From contig OX345636.1 in the NCBI GenBank assembly GCA_947044365.1, positions 48,648,896 through 48,712,895 of the forward strand: a stretch of 64,000 nt of DNA. The letters run 5' to 3'. The first letter of the stretch is position 1. Each line of letters opens with the position of its first letter. Positions 34,052 through 46,625 of the stretch are shown here, piece after piece. The stretch is from Petrosia ficiformis (taxonomy: Eukaryota; Porifera; Demospongiae; Haplosclerida; Petrosiidae). The notes beneath the pieces are model-generated. The model was not told the origin of the DNA. It worked only from the letters and a program-made list of their open reading frames with translations, and did no database searches. Position numbers and translations under genes: made by a program.

Positions 34052-37000
34052 CTAATGGCAGGAGACAGTAATGCCACACTTGGCAGATTCTGGTAGATCA
34101 TCTTTTACTTGATCCCATACCTGAATATTAATATTAACACATAAACACAATTCATACACAAAAATTGTATTCGTACAATGCCATTTAGAAAAGAGATTTG
34201 GCCCGGAGTACAATTTTAACCACACACACCTCAATGGCATAGGCCTGGGGAAATACCCTTTTTTCCCCCTCCCCCTTCCATCCCCCCTCTTAGTGGGCCT
34301 GAATTCATAATAACATTCTGTAGCTACCTTTCCCTCTTGCAGAAGTCTAACTACAGCAACAATATCAGGGGACATGAACCGATCTTGCTGAAGTGTCCTG
34401 AATGACATGTATAATAACAAATATATAATAGCTAGCAGTTTACTCTCTATAATAAAGAAACTCACGGAACATTCTCACGAACTAAATGGTACACTTTCTC
34501 CAGAGGTGCTGTTGTTGAGTTGCCTCTTGACTTTTGGATGTCAAGTGCTTGACAATTAGCTAACAACTCAATTGCCAATACTGAATACATGGGCAATAAT
34601 TAATTACAATATTACTATAATTTATATAATAATTATGTATAATTAAGAATACCACAACATAATTGTATAATACATCATTAAAACTGATATACCATGCTCA
34701 ACATTCTCAACCACTGTTAGAGCCTTTCTAGCTGCATATGTTCCCATAGAAACGTGATCTTCAGTACCTCCAGATGTTGTAATTGAATCAACAGTGGAGG
34801 GATGTGTTAGTACTTTGTTCTCTGACACTATGAAAAAATTGGATATTGTTACTATATAATTATAAGTAAATTGAATGCACACTCAAACCTAGAGCTGCAG
34901 CTGTGTATTGCAATATCATAAATCCTGAATATGTTTGATAAGTAATATATACATGCAACTATATGTGACAGTATGTCTTACCATTATTCAGTCCTTCTTG
35001 GCCACCAGCTAAAAACCCTGGAAAGTCAATTGGTTCCTTGATGTAATCTATTTAGATATTTGGAATATATATAATTATATATATATCTGCTCACACAAAC
35101 TTTATTCACCTGGGTGTACAAGACGCTCAATTCTACGCTCACTTATGTTTGCTATCTCATGTATTGCAATAGCAATTTGATCCAATGACTATGTACAAAC
35201 AGAGGTAAATTACTATGAAGAGTAATATTTAATTGTATAATGTATTTTCAACATTCTATTATCAAAGGGATGTATCCACACCTTTCCTGGGTATTCGCCA
35301 TGAAAATTTCCAGCTGAAGCTGTCTCAGGTGTTTCACGATTGATCATTACCATCTACAGTTATAACACACAAAATGTAGAATTATGTTCAATTCATAAAG
35401 GTATTAATAATTACGGGATTATCAGTAACACTGTTGATTTCTGTTGTGAGGATATGCTTCACAAAGGCAATCGTCTCGTGAACTACACCATGTACTTGAG
35501 GTATACATCGTATACTGTAAACATCCTGAACCTTTTTTGATTTGCTACCACTTTCTCGATCAAGACGTGACTCTATAAACACAGAGGTTTTAAAACAGCT
35601 ATATATTGTTTTTACTCACTTATAATCTCAGAAGCGAACTTTCCAGCATCTGGCAGATGCAGATTGGATGCATGCATCAAATGCCTGAGTCGAGATGCAG
35701 CTAGCTTTTGACCAGGGTGAGGTCGCACATCATGGACATCTAAAGAAAACTTAATTGTAACTGAGACACAGACATCTCTTATGTCTTAACAAAAAGATGC
35801 ATGTTGCTAGGTTTTCATCATCGAGTATAGTATTTTAATTACATAATTATAGCAAAATTTATTATACCTTTAGAAAATTGCTCTGGGACTCCTTCCAGTA
35901 CTTCAGCAGTCAAAGCTGCTACAACATCTGCCTGTTTAGCTATCATTTCAGCTCTGTATAAGGCTTCAGCTCCTAAAGCTGTAATTACTTGTGTCCCATT
36001 ATTTAAGGCTAATCCCTAATTATGGAGTAAAACAGTGTAAATATATACATATAATATTCATGTGTATAATATAATAAGTAACCTCTTTAGCTTCCAGTTC
36101 AAGTACAGTCAAGTTATTGGCTTTTAATACCTGTATGATATCATTATTACAACTATGAACACATAGTGGATTTAGTCATTAGTGTATACTAATTATAGCA
36201 ACAGCATTGATTATATAGTATACTATAGTAAAATTATAATAATGAGTGAACATGTAGACATATAACCTCATTAGCTGGACCCCATCCTGTTTTGGGGCTC
36301 CACATTTCACCCTGCCCCATCAAACCAAGGGCAAGATGACTCAGCGGAGCAAGATCTCCACTAGCACCAACAGATCCTTTCTCAGGTATATATGGTAGAC
36401 AATCAGCTAAGCATTGTTTTATATAATGCATTGCAATGGTGAGAAGATACAAATTTGTGATTTACCATTCAGAGCTTGCACCATTTTCTCCATAGTTTCA
36501 TGCCGAATACCACTATAATTATAATAATTAATAACAAACTGCATGAGGGTATGTAATCATAATTGTGCCTACCTATAACCCTTTGCTAGAACATTGATTC
36601 TCAGTGCCAGAACCATGCGAGTCCTCATTTGAGACAAAGGACTTCCAACACCGCAAGAGTGTGAGGTAATAAGATTGATTTGTAGCTCTCTAACAAGGGA
36701 TATAATAATCAAATTTTATTCTTCTCTCATGCAGTGTTACTTACTTAACTTGGTCCTTCTCAATGACCTTGTCTTTAAAAGCACCAAAACCAGTTGTAAG
36801 TCCATACACAACTATAATTATGAATTATACATAAAATAGGAATAAGAGAATAATTTCATTAACTATATAGCTAGCTATATGTGGTAAAATACGCAAATGT
36901 ACACTTCAATACATAAAATAATTACAATTCAGTTAATACATAAAGTTCGTAATAGAAATAATTACGAGACTACGAGTAAACAAATTTGAAATTGCAACAG

Positions 37001-37944
37001 AGATAACGCTGGTTATAATTATGGATGAATGTTATCGAATACAATTATTGCATGATTAATATTATAATTATAATTATTTTATTATTATACATATAATTTT
37101 AAATATACATATATAATACATGACTTTGCTATACTTTTCCCATTCTTCACAGCATCATCCACTACTTTTCTTGACTGATTGATCTTTGCAACTGCTGCAT
37201 CTGACAGCTGTATAAAGTTATAAAGACATTCTCTATGTCAGTTTATATTTTCAAACATAAAATAATGATGCTGACAGACCTTCAACTGGTATTTCCTTAT
37301 ACCAATTGCTACGAGTATTTCATGATTGAGACTTTCTCCATCTAGCTCTAATATCTACATCCAATTAAAAGAAGGTAATGTATGCAATATATATGGCTAT
37401 AACCTGGATATCACAGACCTTCCGCTCACCAACAGGATACTCTTGCAGCTCGCTGTATATATTATTAAATAAAAACAATAATGCATAGTTATATAATTAT
37501 TACAAGTGCACGTACTAACCATAAGTCATAGTATGAGGCCCCGATGTTTACTGCACAGTTATTCACTCGCACAGCTGCAAAGCAGTTTTTCTTACCTATA
37601 ATTATTATATATATATTTATTTATTATAAAAAGTGCGTACATGCAGTGTAATGCATGTCGGCGTGCACAAAACATATTGCCAACATATTAGTTTTATATG
37701 TCTTACAAAGAACGAGAAAGTCATTATCACGCAAAACATCACAACTGTCTTCATCTCTCAAAGATCCTCCAGAAGATACGAGAACTAGTTCGCAATCGTT
37801 CCCATCGCCAGGATATTTTAAATGGCGGAGAATTTCCAATTTCATGGCGGCGATCTGTTTGGATGCATCGACTTCTTTTGTGAGCGTTCGAACAACACTG
37901 CTAAGAAATACTTTCACGCACACTCTCCTTCCCTTTGAGGCCAT
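34052..37944 (-). CDS. HAL: Histidine ammonia-lyase (histidase)
   Basis: Cytosolic enzyme that deaminates L-histidine to urocanate and ammonia, the first step of histidine breakdown. Twenty-one exons keep phase: 37707-37944, 37520-37595, 37404-37452, 37280-37354, 37135-37207, 36745-36811, 36573-36689, 36466-36512, 36267-36406, 36083-36130, 35868-36015, 35620-35739, 35415-35572, 35282-35353, 35110-35188, 34982-35047, 34889-34924, 34693-34827, 34466-34580, 34328-34397, 34052-34120. They give 665 residues (human 657). The MIO cofactor triad Ala-Ser-Gly is at about 262-264 in [12 protein letters not shown]. Other family blocks are [48 protein letters not shown] and TEDHVSMG. The first ATG is at 37944 and the stop at 34052-34054. 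Introns are mostly 40-200 bp. It looks intact and stands head-to-head with HARS. Confidence 0.97.
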
Positions 37945-38172
37945 TATGAAAACAAAAACTGATTTAGCTGACACAGATATTACACTTTTATGTGTGCGCT
38001 AGGAGGTATAAATAGATTCATCATTCTATCATACTAAAAATTGAAACAGATGTAATATAATAATATGAACAACTGCATGTATATAGATGCTAAAATTTTT
38101 ACCACAGGGTGTGGTTCTGTTAATAATTACGTCACAAACGAACTTCAGCGAGAAACAGAGACAACGGAACTA
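37945..38172. promoter_or_regulatory. Shared HAL-HARS divergent promoter region
   Basis: Only 228 bp separate the HAL and HARS start codons. Visible motifs are a TATA-like GTATAAATAGA at about 38006-38016 on the plus strand, a perfect inverted pair of RUNX-type half-sites ACCACAGGGTGTGGT at 38101-38115, and a CRE-like TTACGTCA at 38127-38134 some 40 bp before the HARS ATG. Transcription starts are not known, so the use of these motifs is inference. Confidence 0.6.
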
Positions 38173-41100
38173 ATGGAAGACACCAACCAGGTAAAACGTT
38201 AACTTGTACAATACATATAATAATAATTTCACTAACGCTGTATATAATTATATTTTTTTAGGTAAAGGGTGCAAGTCCTTTTCTTCTCAAGTGCCCAAAG
38301 GCAAGCAAGCTTTGATATATAATGTAAAAAAGCTCTATTGCTCTATTTTTATCAACAGGGTACTCGAGATTATGATCCTTTCCAAATGGCAATACGTGAA
38401 AAGGTCTTCAGTGTTATTATCTCCTGTTTTAAGAAACATGGTGCAGTGACTATCAGCACACCGGTGTTTGAGCTAAAAGAAACACTCTTGGGAAAGTATG
38501 GAGAAGATTCCAAACTCATCTATGATCTAGCTGATCAAGGTGGTGAACTCCTTTCCCTCCGATATGATTTAACCGTATCCTTGTGATATAATTATGCAAG
38601 TGATTGTGCCCTGTTATATATTAGTGTTAAAATTAATTTTAGTATCAGTGAATCAAGCTCTTTACAATGCAGTGGTATGAAATTGCAGTTCAATATTCAA
38701 AAGGGTTGATAAATAATAATACATATACAAGATATATAGAGAAAAAAGTATTCCTATGACTGCTTTGTGGTGTCCAGCATTCAGTAATGATGGCTGACTT
38801 TATCCTGCCTGAAACACAACAGCCTACTGCAGTTGTTATTTCATTATCTACTCTCCTTATCTTTTACAGGACCTTGTAGAACTTTAAAAATATATATTTC
38901 AGGCAGAATAGCTAGCTATTATTTCCAGTTTCTACATAAGCTACAAGCAACTTTCTTTCTGCTGCTCTGCAGAGGTCGAGCGAGCGTTCTATTCGCGCCA
39001 CGCCCATATACATACTTCGGGAAAGGAATCATAGGGATGACCCTACGGGCCATAATAAAAAGAAATTGTTTCTTGTATATACTACAGTCAAAGGATATTT
39101 TATATGTATAATTAATATTTCTTTTTATTGAGAAACATCTGTTAAAACTGTTGTAATAGTATCACTACTGATAGGGGACATTATCAATTGACATTACTCA
39201 CCTGGTGGTATGAATATAATAATTATGTATCAGCATAACAAAACCTTTATAATGCAGTGATATGAAATTGCAGTTCAATGCTCAAAATTCTGAATGCATT
39301 ATTGACAATTAATTTTATACAAACTTGAAGGTATCTATCCATAATGAGTATGCCATACATATTCAGACACTGTATATGGAAAGTGAAAATGTCTACAAAT
39401 ATAAAATTATACACCTAACTATTATGTTTCAGCGAGTATCCACAAGTATGTCCTCTTATACATGCATGCAAATTTTTTTTCATAGTTTGTTTCTATAGAA
39501 TTGTTTGAAATCTTTATTATACTTTTGTGACCCTTGCCTGAATTTAAATTGTTTTCCTGACATGAATTTTTATAATAATGAGTAGGTACCATTTGCTCGC
39601 TATCTTGCAATGAACAAAATCAAACAAATGAAAAGGTACCATATTGCTCAAGTGTATCGCCGTGATAATCCAGCTATGACTAGAGGAAGATTCCGGGAGT
39701 TTTATCAATGTGTAAGTTTTGAGAATACAACATGCAGAACGAATATTAACTTTGAAGTGGCATGCATGTGTGGCAATAGCAATTAGCTAATAGTCATAGT
39801 GGACTGACCTATATTAACAACTGTCTAAGATGGATGACTGGAAAATGCGTTTCAGGAGCAGGTTAAATTTTAAGAACAAAACAAATTGTGTATTCCATTC
39901 AGCCGTCTAGATTCCTATAGTGTATTTTGACCCCTTTAAATGGACATTGTAATCTTATCATAGATTAAGAATTAAAAATAATTCATCATTACAGGATTTT
40001 GATATAGCTGGAGACTATGACTTAATGATTGCCGATGCTGAATGCCTTCATCTGTTAGCTGAGATACTTACGAATCTACAGCTAGGAAACTTTGTCATCA
40101 AGGTACAATTACTATTAATTTTTATGATTATAATTTTGAAAATGAAATTATAAACACAATACTTGATGACATTGATCCGTCAAAATAATAGTGTATAATT
40201 CTACATGCAATCTTATTATTTAGGTGAACCACCGTAAATTGTTAGATGGTGTATTTGCAGCTTGTGGTGTTACTTCTGATAAATTCAGATCCATTTGTTC
40301 TGCTGTTGATAAACTTGACAAGGTACTAGAATTAATATTGTGTATGATAGCCTATCTAATCTAAAGTTTTGTACATAGCTGTAATACCATGTTAATCATT
40401 ACAGTATAAAATTATAATTGTTAAATATACTTACAAATACCATAATTACAGTGCATCTCTTCTCTACACTGCCACATTTATACACTATTCCATGTATTTC
40501 TTTTGTGAATCTCAACTATACAATTTGAAAGAATATTCTACCTATTGCAAGCTTAAGCTTAATGGCAATTTACTTTATAATTATACATTTGGGATACTCT
40601 ATATAATTTAAAATTTGGTTAAACCATAGTTAGATAATTAATTTCATTTTAGTTTCTTAGTAATTTGGGCCGGGAATACATGCACCCTGTAGTTTAACAA
40701 CTATATAATATAAAATATTTCCATTATAATGTAATTATGTATATATATATAGCTACATATGCAGATACAAAGTGATGATGGCACTGAACTTTATACTTTT
40801 GTATAAATTCTTTCACTATCAGTATATAAACTTACTGATATTATCACATAACGCAACTGTAACTTGAAACTTGTTTGACTGTCATGTGACCAATTGTATG
40901 ACTTCACATGACTAATTGACAATGCTATTGCAATGTACAATTACATTATAATTATAAATGCTAATCTAAAGTCTCTTCACATTTACAATTTCCTCAAAAC
41001 TTAAGATATAATTAGGATAACTATGATATGATGTTAGGATATGATGACTAATATAGTGTACAGTTTAATGTCATAAGTTTCATACATGATTATACTGTAT

Positions 41101-44100
41101 ATAACTGATAAGCAATGGATTGAAGTTTCACATACACAAAAATGAATAGGAAGGATGATTATATAAAGTAAAAAGACTGTTGGTCATAAAGGTATGAAAG
41201 TTTTTCTATGATCAAGATGAACATGTACCAGCAATGAAGCAATAGTTGGAAACATTAAAGTAATTTAGATGTTGCAAGCAGAAAAGTTTTAACCATTAAT
41301 TTTAGAGTTATGCTAATATGTTGCATTGTCTATCAGCCAATTTTAAATTCACTGTAACCAACATTCATTTGGTTACAACTTACAGGAATTTCAATTGATG
41401 TGATTCCGATTTTCTGAATGCTGATTTTTTTCCAACTAGGTAATATTTACAAGTCGCAGATCATTTAATCTTGATCTATATTGACTAGTATATAAAGTAT
41501 ATGTCATAATAAAGCATACAATAACAAAAATACAATAATTATCACTATAAAATAGTATAGTATTAGTACAACTGTGGTGTATTATTATCATTCTCATTTG
41601 TGAAAACAACAGATGATACTTGCTCACTCCAGAGTAATTAGTATGTTCATAATTTGTATTTGTAATAGCCAATAACATGTTGTACTCCATGAATATTTGA
41701 GAAGTTAGTGCATGCGAGTAATTACTATGGTACTAGTCAAGATCAAAAGAAATAAATTACTACTTGGCATGGTTTGACATTTATTAATCCACACTCCCTT
41801 ATCTATCCTACAAATCTGGATTGTGGTAATTAAATACATGCATGCATGTTGCTATGTATACACGTAGCTATATGCAACCTCATGCTGTCTGACAGCACTG
41901 ATCACTCTTATTATATATAATATGTAATATAATAATATTATATTTTCATATGAAACATGCATAGCTAAATTCTAATGATGGAAAATGGCAAATTATATTA
42001 TTATTCTCATCCACTCATTTACAAAGTTACCATGGAATGATGTACGAGAAGAAATGATTCAGAAAGGTCTAACTGCTGACATTGCTGATTCCATTGGTCA
42101 TTATGTGACAATGAAAGGAGGACAGGAGCTGATAGAACAACTGAGCCAGGATACAAAATTGACTGCAATTGGTGATGCAGACAATGCTTTAAAAGAAATG
42201 GGTCTGTTATTTCAGTATTGCAGTATACTGGGAACAATGGATAAGGTAACTGTAAAACAAAATAGTACTATTATTAATACCTGGATAAAAAACTAAACCT
42301 GAGTACATATGTTATAAATTTATATTGTTTAATACAAACATTTTGAAAGTTCCTATGTTTAGTTTCGTTATTTGTGATGAGTGTGAGTGATATGTGCACT
42401 GCTGTAAACTATCAATTAATATCATATACAGCAAAGTGACCAAATAGTAGTCTATAATATAATTACTATCATAATATACAATTCATACCTCACAATCTTT
42501 AGTCTACAAGACAACTTTACAATCGAGAATACAGTAGCTTTAATAATCTAATTTTCTTTTGTGTCTTTGTTTTAATGTATACAGCATGTCAGGTACAGTA
42601 AATCAGTTACAATTATATTCAATAATTAGTGACGTGTTTATCTGGTGTGTTAACATGTACTCATTAGTGGATGAATAAAGGAGCACAATATTAATATAAT
42701 TTAGATAATGTTTTTTGTGTCTGTGAAATCTGTATAATTATGCCAAAAGGTAAGTATTGTCTGCAGGTACTACTTGTGATGTGATTGAATATTTATTTGG
42801 GTTTATACCATGGTGCTTGGGCGATCACCATGGTAACCTTTGATGTACTGAGGGAGATATATGCCTATAACATGCCTGTAGACAGGGAGATTCAGTGTCT
42901 AGCCACTAAATCATCTAATTGTATTTTACAGTAAACGCTAATTGAGATGGTACTATGGTTTCTACTTGACAATGATATCAAATGTGGTTTAATTGCATAC
43001 TTTTGTGTTACCATAACACAGTTTGGAGGCAGTTATGGGAATATAACACCCTTGAGATAATTGTCTCAGGCTACGCCCTCGACCAATTATCTTGCAGGTG
43101 TTATATGTCCATAACTGTCTCTAACCAGGGCTATATCCTATACATATACTATGATCAGTTATTAATTACATTGAGTGTAAGATTAGGCAATATCGTCAAA
43201 TTATAATACTGACAAATTGGGTATTTGTGTATGCATCATGGTAACATATGTACCCGCAAACGATAATGTGTAAATTATTTCATAATTATAGATATCATTT
43301 GATCTAAGTTTGGCTCGAGGATTAGATTATTATACGGGAGTAATATTTGAAGCAATTCTTACAGGTATTAATTATAATTACCAAGTACTATTAAACTCTA
43401 ATTGTCTTTCAATTACGTCAGGTGATGCATCAGGCAGTGATACAAATGTTGGCTCAGTGTCTGGTGGTGGACGATATGATGAACTTGTAAATATGTTTGA
43501 CCCAAAGGGAGGAAAATTGCCTTGTATTGGATTTAGTGTTGGAATTGAGAGGATTTTTTCAATCATGGAGGCACGAGCAAAGGTAAGTAAACTGTTTCGT
43601 TGAGTTGGATAGAGATAATTATTATCAGTGGTTCATTTCCCTTTCATTGTATCTGGTTAACCCTGAGAGGATTGATGTCACATATATGTGACATTTGACA
43701 CCTATGAGGTTCGGAGTGTGTTCCTAGCATTACAAAACACTCCTAATGCTTGTAATTGGTATCAGGGGCAAGCCCATGAAAATGGCCAAATAAGTTGATG
43801 ATTTCGCAGTTTGGGGTATCAGTGACCCCGTCCATGTGCTCTGGTGGGTACCTGAGACATTTCCCTTGCTGTAAAACCTGAAATCATAGGTGTAGCTGGT
43901 GCCAACATGCAGTGGGGTGATTTTGTTTACCCCAGTTTCAGTCAAAAGAGGGAGAGCCCTGCATTTGATATAGTGCTACGAAGTGCTTGGGGACTTTCAA
44001 ATCCCGGTAAGAAAGTTAGTGGAAGTAGTACACTATGTCAGAAAAAGAGCCAAGTTTGAGGTAAAGAAAGTGAAAGATGGCCAAAATATATGCAATAGAG

Positions 44101-46230
44101 ACGCCAGTGTTGGAGAAGGGAAGAATCTTGAAAAACAAGCTCAGTCCTCTAAGGGTTAATAAATAAGTAAATAAATAATAATAATAAATAAACTAATAAA
44201 TAAATAAATAAAACAAAACAAAGGTAACAAAATAAATAAAATCGAAACAAAAGAAACACACGAAGAAAAACCAGTTACATAGAGCCCAAAATAGTTGCAG
44301 ATTTCCACGTTGAACTGCCTTGGAGAATTGTTGAATGATGGATTTCACTTCATGAGTCAAAGAACAAATTCGTTTACCTAGCTCCTTAAAAAAGTCAAAA
44401 GCTTCTGACCCCATTGCTCCAGATGTCTCAATCGCCACAGGTATGAAAAAGTGAGTATGAGATAGGCCATGATACCCCTCTTTTTTTTTCTTTTCAGCTA
44501 ACCTGGCCACAGCTCTTGCCTCTTTATAATATAGTGGTATGAGCGATATACGAAACCGCATATGTGTCAGGGCAAGTGGCATCCAATACCAATGAGCGGC
44601 CCATTCTCCAAGGAGCTATAGTGAGACCATCAGGCCGCTTCCCATCCGATCTAAAAAGGCCATTTGGTTCTAAGGTGGAAGGTATTTGTGCTGCTGCCTA
44701 AGATCGCTGAGTTGATGTAAATAATCATGTCAAAAGGAAATACATGATCAACTGCTATATAATTATTGTATTGTAAAGTTTAAATTAGTCATTGTTAGCG
44801 ACATTTTTGTTGCGATGATTTTGATTTTTACACAGTTTGCTTAATAATTACGTTTAAACCCTCTCCATTTTTATACTTAATATATGAAAGTGCAGGTATG
44901 CCATCATTTCAGCTCCAGTTAATATAATATAAATGGTATTGACAGTTGAGTGCTTGAAAAAATTTAAGGTGTTTTTACATTGTATTGTCATCCAATAAAC
45001 ATCAGATTTACATAAGAGCATAGGCTCTTTAATTTGTTACTCATATTTATTTAAATTATTATTATTATTATTATTATATAATTATGTTTTTTTTTGTTAT
45101 TATAGGCTGGTGCTCTGGGTAATGTTAGGACTGTGTCTACAAGTGTATTCGTGGCATCAGCTCAAAAAAATTTGATTGAAGACAGGATGAAATTATGTAC
45201 CATGTTTTGGGATGCTGGTATTCCAGTAAGTAAAAATGTGATCTTTATATAGTGGCTTGTCATATTACAGCTAATTACTATATAGTTTAGGCATTGTAGT
45301 CTAGTACTATGTATAAGTGTGAATGTGCTGATATATCTATAATCATGTAGTATGCATTTGTAGTAGATGTACCTATAGTAGATATAGATTAAATATTGAC
45401 GCTTCACAAAATTTTAGAATGATGTTATATTTAGTTATAAATTTAAATAGCAAAGGAAGGCTATAGTTAGCTGTGGATTAAAATGTAAGCATTTTAGTTA
45501 AATCTTTATTGTCATTTATTTAACTTGATAAAAATTAATGTATATTTTAATAATAATGTATAATAATGTATAATAATAGTAATACTATAATTACAATAAT
45601 TAATGTACCTTTCTCTATTTCAACAGACAGAGATGATGTATCGAAAGGACCCAAAATTCTTGAATCAAATTCAGTATTGTGAACGTGAAGGTATTCCACT
45701 AGTTGTTATTGTTGGGAATGAAGAGAAAGAGAAAGGTGGAGTAAAGATAAGGAATGTGAAGACACAGAAAGAGGTAAGAAGCATATCAGAATGGTATTTT
45801 GGTATATTTATATCATAATTATGACTGATTCCAATGAGTTTTAAATATTTCGTAAACCTGGAACTGTATAGTTTTTGTTACTGATAAATTGATGACAGGT
45901 CAGAAATATAGTGGGCCAACCTAACTCAAACACTAATAATAAAATAATGTGCTTAAATTTTCGTTATCTCCTGAAACCTAATGGGAGTTTTTCTTGATAT
46001 TCTCTCTAGGCAATATTATATTGCTTCCATGCAGGTTGAGTCAGCTGTAGCTCTCGACTGTTCTATTATTGATAATTATATGCTATTACAATTACACATG
46101 TGATATGAAAGAGTGTGGTGATGTTGATGTAACTATAGATAAAAGCATACCTTTTCTTTTAATTTAGAGTTTTGTGAAGCTGAGTGATCTGATTCCAGAA
46201 ATAAAGAAACAGCTTGAAGAGCATCAGTGA
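38173..46230 (+). CDS. HARS1: Histidyl-tRNA synthetase
   Basis: Class II synthetase that charges tRNA-His. Twelve exons keep phase: 38173-38190, 38262-38300, 38359-38574, 39586-39711, 39995-40102, 40224-40322, 42027-42245, 43292-43364, 43422-43582, 45106-45225, 45627-45773, 46168-46230, giving 462 residues. Motif 1 region starts [16 protein letters not shown]. The histidine/ATP site contains [18 protein letters not shown]; motif 2 is [19 protein letters not shown]; the HisA motif is [15 protein letters not shown]; motif 3 is [11 protein letters not shown]. The anticodon-binding domain covers exons 10-12. It is shorter than the 509-residue human protein because the N-terminal WHEP domain is absent. 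Intron 2 has a GC donor (AAAG then GCAAGC), and intron 8 is only 57 bp. Transposon debris fills introns 3 and 9. Confidence 0.97.
38700..39060. mobile_element. Inverted copy of the hAT-type element, in HARS intron 3
   Basis: Reverse-complement relative of 31870-32160. Shared pieces include GTGGTGTCCAGCATTCAGTA, ATCTACTCTCC, CCTTGTAGAACTTT, TTCAGGCA.AATAGCTAGCTA and TTTCTGCTGCT. Terminal repeats are not seen, so it is a partial copy. Confidence 0.7.
40323..42026. other. HARS intron 6, no gene recognised
   Basis: A 1.7-kb AT-rich intron without recognisable coding or RNA features. Confidence 0.5.
42246..43291. other. HARS intron 7, no gene recognised
   Basis: 1.05 kb. It includes an imperfect inverted repeat: GTTTGGAGGCAGTTATGGGAA near 43020 pairs with TCCATAACTGTCTCTAACC near 43108, and GATAATTGTCTCAGG near 43058 lies opposite CGACCAATTATC near 43080. 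It may be a short palindromic MITE of about 120 bp. Confidence 0.35.
43661..44155. mobile_element. piggyBac-type MITE, full copy, in HARS intron 9
   Basis: A 495-bp element flanked by TTAA on both sides (43657-43660 and 44156-44159), with inverted ends CCCTGAGAGGA and TCCTCTAAGGG. Partial relatives lie at 20055-20340 (3' part) and 54550-54715 (5' part). No coding capacity. Confidence 0.85.
44162..44710 (-). pseudogene. 3' end of a LINE-type retrotransposon ORF
   Basis: Minus-strand reading gives [15 protein letters not shown] and CPDTYA-like residues (about 44570-44650, frame broken), then [39 protein letters not shown] and SKAVQRGN. These are the conserved C-terminal blocks that follow the reverse transcriptase in many invertebrate non-LTR retrotransposons. 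The minus-strand 3' end runs into TTTATT repeats (44162-44225), which fits a 5'-truncated LINE with a simple-repeat tail. The recognition rests on remembered motif patterns. Confidence 0.6.
45057..45078. repeat. (ATT)n microsatellite
   Basis: Short ATT run about 30 bp before the acceptor of HARS exon 10. Confidence 0.7.
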
Positions 46231-46392
46231 TATGACATAGGCTTTCAAACTGATAAACTTGAAAATTTCCCACATAGAAAAACAGTTGCTGTTTTGACTT
46301 TTTCATGCTATAGTAGATAAGACATAATTTTTGATTAGAAATTTTTTTTTGGAATAATTGGTAGAATATATAGTGCTGTTTATATAATAGTT

Positions 46393-46625
46393 CTAAATCT
46401 TTATGTTTGAGAAGGGGTCATCCTGTAGAAATTAAAAGTTAAAATTAGTACTATGCATGTACATGTATAGTATAATTATACTTCACATGTAAATGTTCTC
46501 CCATCTCAGTATATTTACATACATGTACTATTCCGACACACATGCACATGCACGTACATGTAAGTATTCTTTTGTACTTTGTACATACATGTACCCATGT
46601 GAAAATATTAATGTTAGTGAATTTG
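46393..46625. repeat. Duplicated AP4E1 exon 5 border and intron fragment
   Basis: 46393-46500 parallels 7484-7595, including the start of AP4E1 exon 5 with its acceptor (AAGGGGTCATCCTGTAGAAA against AAGGGTCATCCTGTGAAATG). 46510-46600 then parallels 9005-9135 (TTCTTTTGTACT.TGTACATA, ACATGTACC.ATG). The copy skips the tRNA array and the 88-bp minisatellite. It sits 160 bp past the HARS stop. Confidence 0.7.

Noticed and set aside
37655..38002. Plus-strand frame of 115 residues over the HAL first exon
   Set aside because: Shadow of HAL exon 1, which has family similarity, correct splice phase and an ATG.
42019..42237. Antisense frame across HARS exon 7
   Set aside because: Shadow of the conserved HARS exon on the other strand.
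44193..44582. Considered as a host gene
   Set aside because: Its motifs ([18 protein letters not shown]) are those of LINE ORF ends and the upstream frame is broken.
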